A stretch of 64,000 nt of DNA, taken from positions 62,001 to 126,000 of the forward strand of contig NZ_QAOX01000003.1 in assembly GCF_003050935.1 (NCBI RefSeq), in the 5' to 3' direction. The notes beneath the pieces are model-generated. The model was given only the letters and a program-made list of their open reading frames with translations. It made no database searches and was not told the DNA's origin. The first letter of the stretch is position 1. Each line of letters begins with the position of its first letter. This document shows, one piece after another, positions 62,960 through 64,000 of this stretch. The position numbers and the translations under genes were made by a program. The stretch comes from Luteibacter sp. OK325. Lineage in GTDB: Bacteria; Pseudomonadota; Gammaproteobacteria; Xanthomonadales; Rhodanobacteraceae.

Positions 62960-64000
62960 TCAGACGCGGCGCAGGGAATCGGGATGCTTATCGGCGAGGT
63001 GGACGACCAGCTCGCCGAACAACGTATTGGCCCACGCGAACCACACGCGGGTGAACTGTTTCGGATCGTCCTGATCGAACGCCTCGTGCATGAAGCCGGT
63101 ACCGGCATGCGTGGTCTTCAGCCAGTGCAGGCATTGTCGCTGCTCGGCGACGTCGTCCGTGGTGAACGCCTTCATCATGATCGACATCGGCCAGATCATG
63201 CGCAGGCCTTCGTGCGGACCGCCGACGCCTTCGCCGGCGCTGCCCTTGAAGAAGTACGGGTTGTGCGTGCTCCACACGCGGTCACGCGTACGCTGGTAGC
63301 GCGCATCGTGCGGCGCGCTCTCCAGGTAAGGCATGGCGAGCAGGCTCGGCACATTGGCGTCGTCCATGAACAGCTGGTTGCCGTAACCGTCCACTTCGTA
63401 GGCCCAGTAGTCGCCGGCCGGATCCTTGATCACGCCGTACTGCTCGACCGCCGCGGCGATCTCGTCGGCCAGTGCATGGCACTCGTCGGCGAATCCCTGG
63501 TCGCCGTAGAAGCTGCCGTGCATCTGGGCGAGACGACGCAGCGTCACCACGGCGAACAGGTTGCCCGGGATGTTGAATGCATAAACGGTGGCATCGTCCG
63601 ACGGACGGAACATCTGGTGGATCATGCCCACCGGGCGGGTCGGCTGGCCGTAGCCTTTCAGGAACTGGCTCTCGGTCGGATTGGGCGACTGCCGCTGGAA
63701 GTGATAAGGGCCCGGACCGTCCTTGCGCTGCTGCTCGCGGAAGGTCGTGACGATACGACGCGTCGAGGCGCGCCATGCGTCGTCGAAGGGCTCGCGGTCG
63801 CCCGTGGTCTGCCAGTAACCGTGCGCAAGGCGCACCGGGTAGCAGAGTGAATCGATTTCCCATTTGCGCTCGGCCACACCCGGATGCATGTCGGTCTGGT
63901 CGGCCTGCGCCCAGTCCAGCTTGCTCTTGCCCTTGGGATCGGGAAGGAAGGCATTGGCGTAGGGATCGATGGCGATGCAACGGGCCTGGCGGCGGATCAG
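62960..64000 (-). CDS. Glycoside hydrolase family 125 exo-alpha-1,6-mannosidase, 5' end outside the window
   Basis: The frame is open to the window edge (at least 346 residues). [60 protein letters not shown] and [20 protein letters not shown] are the core motifs of GH125 (formerly DUF1237), which holds inverting exo-alpha-1,6-mannosidases. A within-frame ATG at 63889 is not the start, because the conserved sequence continues upstream ([20 protein letters not shown]). It forms an operon with the GH92 gene, suggesting stepwise breakdown of branched mannose chains. Confidence 0.92.
   Translation of the reverse strand: MIRRQARCIAIDPYANAFLPDPKGKSKLDWAQADQTDMHPGVAERKWEIDSLCYPVRLAHGYWQTTGDREPFDDAWRASTRRIVTTFREQQRKDGPGPYHFQRQSPNPTESQFLKGYGQPTRPVGMIHQMFRPSDDATVYAFNIPGNLFAVVTLRRLAQMHGSFYGDQGFADECHALADEIAAAVEQYGVIKDPAGDYWAYEVDGYGNQLFMDDANVPSLLAMPYLESAPHDARYQRTRDRVWSTHNPYFFKGSAGEGVGGPHEGLRMIWPMSIMMKAFTTDDVAEQRQCLHWLKTTHAGTGFMHEAFDQDDPKQFTRVWFAWANTLFGELVVHLADKHPDSLRRV

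Noticed and set aside
61118-63850. 910-codon plus-strand frame opposite the GH92 and GH125 genes
   Set aside because: It spans the gap between two genes with clear enzyme motifs on the other strand and shows no family motif itself.

Overview
The window reads as a chromosomal segment of a high-GC gammaproteobacterium of the Xanthomonadales, most likely the Rhodanobacteraceae (Luteibacter, Dyella or Rhodanobacter type). This rests on protein content, on gene order (S10-spc, str and rplKAJL-rpoBC clusters; hemA facing lolB-ispE-prs-rplY-pth-ychF), and on a dispersed GTGGGAGCCG / GTAGGAGCCG palindromic repeat family. The genus is inferred, not proven. No phage, insertion sequence, CRISPR array or rRNA gene was found.

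Positions 1 to about 25700 are core gene expression, entirely on the minus strand. Read in the direction of transcription (high to low coordinates), a strong promoter at 25711-25739 drives tRNA-Tyr, tRNA-Gly, tRNA-Thr, tuf copy 2, tRNA-Trp, secE and nusG. A second strong promoter at 22988-23016 drives rplK-rplA-rplJ-rplL-rpoB-rpoC, with hairpin attenuators between rplA and rplJ and between rplL and rpoB. Then come rpsL-rpsG-fusA-tuf copy 1, ending in a strong terminator, and the S10-spc ribosomal operon from rpsJ to a truncated rpsH, with its own consensus promoter at 6966-6994. The rpsJ and rpsL leaders share a 24-base hairpin.

Positions 25863 to 30039 hold a thioesterase, a three-gene partner-switching module (membrane PP2C phosphatase, anti-sigma-type kinase, STAS antagonist), an OhrR-type regulator with a recognisable operator, and a small membrane protein. 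Positions 30237 to 37825 (minus) hold ychF, pth, rplY, prs, tRNA-Gln, an unusual in-frame GNAT-IspE fusion, lolB (whose start codon lies inside a repeat element) and a TPR lipoprotein. hemA and prfA run the other way from 37915.

Positions 40300 to 49400 hold a REP array, ppk2, a CtaG-like protein, a GldA/F/G-like ABC cluster, a membrane-anchored SRPBCC/effector-binding protein and a LuxR-type two-component pair. Positions 49593 to 52551 are a min cell-division operon in which minC is translationally coupled to an upstream GNAT acetyltransferase and minE to a downstream HExxH protein. The remainder carries a Bcr/CflA exporter, crcB, a cyclopropane synthase homologue, an MFS sugar-type transporter whose start codon lies in a perfect hairpin, an ATP-grasp ligase, a PAS-only protein, small unknowns, and a GH92-GH125 mannosidase pair cut by the window end.

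The best candidates for new biology are the GNAT-IspE fusion, the accessory genes coupled to minCDE, the REP-derived lolB start, the shared rpsL/rpsJ leader hairpin, the hairpin over the transporter start, and a possibly leaderless ohrR transcript.
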